Positions 59,701 through 64,000 of a stretch of 64,000 nt of DNA are shown in pieces. Under the pieces are notes generated by a model, which searched no databases, was not told where the DNA came from, and saw only the letters and a list, made by a program, of their open reading frames with translations. Within the stretch, counting starts at the first letter, position 1. Each line of letters begins with the position of its first letter. This stretch comes from Trichostrongylus colubriformis (taxonomy: Eukaryota > Nematoda > Chromadorea > Rhabditida > Trichostrongylidae), in the NCBI GenBank assembly GCA_963978905.1, contig OZ022256.1, positions 13,871,863 to 13,935,862 of the forward strand, in the 5' to 3' direction. The position numbers were made by a program, and so were the translations under genes.

Positions 59701-60798
59701 ATCGGACTAGCCGTGGAATATGTGACAAGACCAAGGGCTCGGCTTGGTCGTCGTCTCACCCCTCCCAATACCAACTTTCCCTCCAAAAATGCAAAGGGTG
59801 CAAAGGGCGTAAAGGCACATCCTCTTTGAGAATAAAATGGGGTCTTATTTTCGGATCTGTAACCGTTTCTTCCTTCTTTCCACCGCAACATCTCTTATTT
59901 ACTTAACTCTTAGCCTAACTTTCGTGTCCAAAGAACGAGTGAATAATTCCTTCTGGTACCGAAAAAATTCCTCAGCAAATTTGACTTAAATTCCTTTTTT
60001 AGCTTATATACATTGATTCTTGCGTGATGCCATCTGTAATGATTGTGATGTATATCATCATGTATATCAAACTGAAACTCGGACGACAAGGTCTGAATAT
60101 GGACTCTGAAAGGATCGTCAAGCAGGAGATCAGATATTTAGTGCAGGTGAGGCCGACGGTTTCCCCTTTTGAAAATAGTTTACTGTGGTGGAATATGTAC
60201 AACACCAGAACGGCATAAACATACACTTCCTTCTTAAACTAATTTACTGTGTACTTTTTACTCCATTCTATGGGAGGTGTGCCATCAATTTCTTGATATG
60301 GATGATAGACTGATTGGCCTGAGCGGACATTATTCACGATCTAAAACACGGGCCATGTGAATGGGAGTGCGCCGCTTTCTGATACACCATCGTCATTCTA
60401 AGCAAATAAAGAATAAAAATAAAATGATAAAATGCGGAAAAGCTACAGTAAGTCGACTGAAATGGAGAAGACTGAAGTGAAAGGGGAAGGAGATGTATTA
60501 TTGCTCATTGCAGACTGTCCTCATATGCCTTCTAATTTTTTTCGAGATCGCTGGTTTTATTTTCTTACCCTTTTTGGATATGGGCGGATATGGTCAGTTC
60601 TACTTAAATATTCTACTTAATCTGATAATTATCAGCAATAACTTAGTTACACCTATTGTAATATTCTCATTCAATAGTGAAGTTAGAGAACGTTTGATGG
60701 CATCTATTTTCCATCCAGATAGTGATTCTGTCATTTCTGTGATACCAAGCATCCCTTTGACAAATAGATTTGTGAGGAATCCATCTCAAAATTGCTAA
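56797..60798 (+). CDS. Serpentine 7TM receptor, gene 4
   Basis: Seven exons, 323 residues: 56797..56910, 56973..57095, 57177..57340, 58441..58526, 59487..59542, 60003..60146, 60514..60798. Phases equal those of genes 2 and 3. Landmarks: TM1 LAALLILLPASCGLVLQGLL, TM2 with LMCCDVYALLLDLYVAFPL, TM3 ending TVNRFLLF, GCRKEFSKE after TM4, FYYWYDCNNEPN, TM5 then VKQEIRYLVQ, TM6-TM7 with MGGYGQFYLNI and NNLVTPIVIFSFNSEVRE. Compared with paralogues, exon 5 is one codon shorter and the cytoplasmic tail is 14 residues longer (Ser/Pro/Asn-rich, ending NPSQNC). It is the most compact gene (4.0 kb), but intron 4 is enlarged by a deleted mariner that begins 7 nt past the exon 4 boundary. Divergence from genes 2 and 3 is greater than between those two. 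Confidence 0.87.
58534..59426 (-). mobile_element. Internally deleted mariner, 893 bp
   Basis: Ends TTAGGTCGTCCTAAAAGTCT and, in inverse, TTAGGTTGTCCCAAAAGTCT, with TA on both sides (58532..58533 and 59427..59428). Minus-strand fragments give an HTH part (59283..59077, EAVRRWFISFSNG) and a C-terminal part with YPPYSPDIAPSD (58844..58611). The middle, including the first two catalytic Asp blocks, is deleted or frameshifted. It lies in intron 4 of gene 4 and is non-autonomous. Its subfamily differs from the bandit-like element. Confidence 0.85.
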
Positions 60799-62735
60799 AA
60801 AGTCTCGTTTCATCGACCTTACTTTTCTCGCTCTCTCTCTTTGCATAAATGTTTTCTGATAGTATGTTTTAGTTGAAATAATCTCGACAGACGTTTTCTT
60901 CCGTGTTTCTGGTTATTTGTTCAGACAAAGTTATCTATTACAAGCCTTTTGATTGCACCATATACATATACATGTATTCTTGCTCGCGAACGTAGGGAGC
61001 GCTACAACCAGTAATTTCTCTTAAATCGTTGGAGGCCTCATCGCTCTACTTCGAACCAGGATGATTAGTGAAATCAGCTTCCATCTGATAATAGCATCAG
61101 ACGGTTTGAATCGTCCCGGTGAGGAATTAGGGCTGAGAGTCTACAAGACTTTAGTTCGATAACAATACTACAGAAACGTTTTGAGGTCATAGGTACTTTT
61201 GAGGGCTGGAATTTATAACTTCCAATATTTGTTATATCGAATATTCAAAAGTCTACCTTTACTGAGTGATTCTTTTCACCGCGATATAGTTGGATGAGGA
61301 TGAGGAATCAGCTGAGCTGTTTTTGCTGTAGCGCTTCTGTGCTTCTTCTTGCTTCTATTGATATCACTAGTGATCTCAGATGTGTCTTCATGGTTTTCGG
61401 TATAAATATGTGGGAGGTGATGAATAAGTTTTGTTTTGACTTTCGAAGTGCTACTCGTCCATTCAGAATCGTCTTGGATCTTTAAATTTACACGTACTTC
61501 ACGTATATGCATGCGCATTGAGTATGGTAAATACTTGCTAGGTTTCACAAAAATCTCGTTGTTTTTCCTTCGACTGGAAAGGAAAAATTTTCGCATTATT
61601 ATATACGTGTGGGCCTTACTTTTATTCGACACTCTTAGTGTTTTGGTGATGTTATGCTTAATGCCACAATTGGCCTACCCTGTCATTGCTCGAGTGATTT
61701 TTTCTAGGGTTAGGCAGAGCAGAATTTTTGGTGCCGCCTCCATATTCAGGCCAGAGAGAGTTAAACCCCGATTCCAAGCCTATGTCAAGAAGCTTACATT
61801 CTTGACTGGAACCAGGCCTGCGTGGAAGCATTAATACTGAGATTTATGCAACGAGCAGTCCTAAGTGTTCAAGCCTTCATACTTCATGCGTAATGAGTGC
61901 GTCTATAATATTTTGAGCTTATTTTAAACCGATGAATGTTCACTGTTTGGAGCCACCCAGTGTTTACCAATATGTATGCTTCACGGTAAAGGCATATAAG
62001 GGGTAAATTGGTCGATTGATGAACACAAAAGATGTGGTGCTATGCATTAGTGCCGCAGATTTGAACACCTAAGAAACGAGAAAGGGATATCTTCATCTCC
62101 GACCCCATCTGTGGGAAGCAAGCTTGAAAACCCTGATCTCTCACGATCTCTGAATCACCATTAAAAGGTAATTTTGTCTTAAATGCATGTGGCTCACTAG
62201 AAATATAATCATTTATTACTAACAGCACTAACCGATATAATAGATGTGATCTTTCGCTTCAGGGCAGGATGTGTGAAGTACAAAACCCACATAGGCAAAA
62301 ATAGCAATAAGTCGAATTGAAATGATCGCAGTGTTAATGAGACATTGATGTCATAGTAAACTAAGAAATATACCTGAATTGGCACTATTGTTATTTATGT
62401 TGAATAAATATGATGAACACTTTGGCTTCCGGCTAGAAAAGTTTCTGATGCGTAGACACTTGTATTGACCACGACGGAATATTTTTGACAAAGCTTCTAG
62501 TTTTCATAAGGGCATCATAATGCGAATTTGAGAGGAGTAATCTCAGTGGAGTCCATCTTATAAACGGCATACGACAACCACGCCCCTTACCTATGCTCAC
62601 TTTCAGCTGGCCTGTACTCTCTTGTAAGCGACTTGTGTATTTACCGTCTAACACACATACCAGCAGACACTTGGTGTATAATTATAAATTAAATGGTTCG
62701 AAAAGTTCCTGTGGCTTCTAATGTTCCACTTTTTG
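60799..62735. other. Intergenic, no gene supported
   Basis: Downstream of receptor gene 4. ORF 61436..61834 (132 codons) has a hydrophobic stretch but no splice pattern, paralogue or motif. Confidence 0.45.
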
Positions 62736-63150
62736 TATAAGTTTTTGACCTTTCGTCTGGGTTGCTATACTACATATACTGAAGCCCACTTTCGCTATAT
62801 TCAAACATAGTAATGTTTGTGCCCTAAAATAAATTTCAATCATTTCTAAAGTCTCCTCAACAGAATGGACAAGTGATAGCTCCACACCATGTATGGTATA
62901 TGCTTTTTCTCCGGCACACAAACGACCCATTTCTTAAAGGCACACTTCGCGATAATCGGATGAATACTTTTTTTTGACATTTCGCCTGGATTGCTATACC
63001 ACATATGTTAGAGCCCGCTTTTTGCTACACTAATAGTGATGTTTGCGCCCTAAAATAAAAATTTCTCAAAGTCTTCAATAGCTCCACACCATAGGTAAAT
63101 GCTTCTCCTCTGGCACACAAATGACCAATTTCTCAAATACATCGTGACAT
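62736..63150. repeat. Two ~230-bp direct tandem units
   Basis: Units start near 62742 and 62972 (TTTTTGACNTTTCGNCTGG). Both contain TTGCTATACNACATAT, GTGATGTTTG-like, GCCCTAAAATAAA and ATAGCTCCACACCAT words. They diverge by small indels. Confidence 0.75.
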
Positions 63151-63159
63151 AAGATGAGA

Positions 63160-64000
63160 ATCGGATTTTATATAACAATCTACGCAGCGGGTAGACAAAG
63201 TAATCATGGCGATGGCACGGTGGTATGCGGTTTTTCTGATCCGCCATAGCTTCATGAATTACTCCTGAACTATTAAAGGAAAATTAGTGAGAGAAACTCG
63301 TGAAACCATCGCAAATTACAGATCATGACCACATCCTCCCACCGATTACCATTTCTTGAAGCATCTCTACAATTTCCTTGGGGAGAAACACTTCAGGATT
63401 CAGCACGATGCTGGAGCGATGTCAACGACTTCATACTTCGCGATAATCAGATGAGTCGACTTATCTTTTTGAAACGGTAGATCCATAGGTCCACTCGAGC
63501 TGTACTTTTTTCGCGTCGTCCAGGTGAACTATCACGGTGCTACACCTGCTCCAATCCACTCCGACGCCACCCACTTAAGCTCCCTATTTGGTCAACTTAG
63601 CAGAATGAGTGGCGTCGGAGAGGGTTCGAGCACGAGTAGCGCCGTGATAACGCACCGGTGGAACGCGAAAAAGTACAGCCTGTGTAGTGTCCCATGGGTC
63701 TACCGTTTCAGAAAGGTCAGTCGACCTATGTGGTTATCGCGAAGTGTGCCTTTAAGTACATCGTGACCTATGATGAGAATTGTATTCTGTAGTACAACCT
63801 ACGCAACGGTAATTCAATGGTCAAGCACTCAGAAGCCGAAGCAGCATGGAAAAAGGTCATGACAGTGGCACTGCGGTTTGCGGCTGGTCTAATCCACCAT
63901 AGCTTCATGAATTCCTCCGAAACTTACAGGAAAAGTACTGAGAAAAACTCGTGAAAGCATCGCAAACTCACGACCCCAACGTCCCACCGATTACCACTTC
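63160..64000. repeat. ~240-bp direct repeat pair at the right edge
   Basis: 63160..63360 and 63765..64000 share ATGATGAGAAT, ACNACCTACGCA-like, CCATAGCTTCATGAATT, AACTCGTGAAANCATCGCAAA and CCCACCGATTACCA. A palindromic element lies between them. The second copy is cut by the window end. Confidence 0.7.
63438..63755. repeat. Large palindrome with ACTTCGCGATAA ends
   Basis: The outer ends ACTTCGCGATAA and TTATCGCGAAGT pair, followed by matching inner blocks (GTCGACT, AAACGGTAGA, AGCTGTACTTTTT, CGTGATA, CTCCGACGCCAC) around a centre near 63590. Arms of about 150 bp could fold into a hairpin. The same end word occurs singly at 62943. Confidence 0.7.

Noticed and set aside
59379..59891. 170-codon minus-strand ORF
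   Set aside because: It runs through a mariner terminal repeat and over exon 5 of receptor gene 4 on the opposite strand; no motif.
61436..61834. 132-codon ORF with hydrophobic stretch
   Set aside because: No receptor motif, no paralogue and no convincing splice context.

Overview
The window looks like a piece of a strongylid nematode chromosome, most likely a hookworm (Ancylostoma/Necator type). The reasons are: intron-rich genes with nematode splice sites (acceptors of the TTTCAG type), serpentine chemoreceptor-like GPCR genes in a same-strand array, a secreted single-ShKT-domain peptide gene, a 1.28-kb mariner very like the 'bandit' element described from Ancylostoma caninum, and dense repeats. 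There is no bacterial-style gene organisation and no CRISPR array or rRNA.

The backbone is an array of related seven-transmembrane receptor genes, all on the + strand: gene 1 (only its last two exons, 16-2334), gene 2 (26187-32052, 306 aa), gene 3 (38423-47052, 309 aa) and gene 4 (56797-60798, 323 aa). A dead last-exon copy lies at 11865-12067. Genes 2-4 each have seven exons with the same intron phases, roughly one membrane segment per exon, and the reading frame can be followed through all of them. The exact serpentine class was not settled; the SRG superfamily (Srx-like) is my best guess.

Between and inside these genes sits mobile DNA. At 4118-4930 there is a decayed mariner. At 5051-11526 there is an LTR retroelement with direct terminal repeats and a polypurine tract; its body carries gag with a CCHC knuckle, an env-like region, an aspartic protease and, where polymerase is expected, a fragment of a UPF1-type SF1 helicase. 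At 11865-14250 there is a partial segmental copy of the end of gene 2 and its downstream DNA (31812-34050), interrupted by a clean 964-bp solo LTR. At 14280-15010 and 18590-19400 there is an inverted duplication; the right arm carries the intact ShKT gene and the left arm a version that has lost most cysteines. At 20000-23290 there are a tandem-repeat-bearing element, a Tc1-like MITE and a hAT C-terminal exon.

The introns of genes 2-4 hold a near-intact mariner, a deleted mariner, inverted tRNA-derived repeats, a MULE-like MITE with 9-bp target duplications and several palindromic elements. The 47-56.8 kb interval is almost entirely repeats, with a TTAA-flanked MITE and one unexplained minus-strand exon-like ORF. 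The right end (60.8-64 kb) has no gene I can support, only repeats and a palindrome. Exon boundaries were placed by hand from splice signals and by comparing the paralogues; no search was run.
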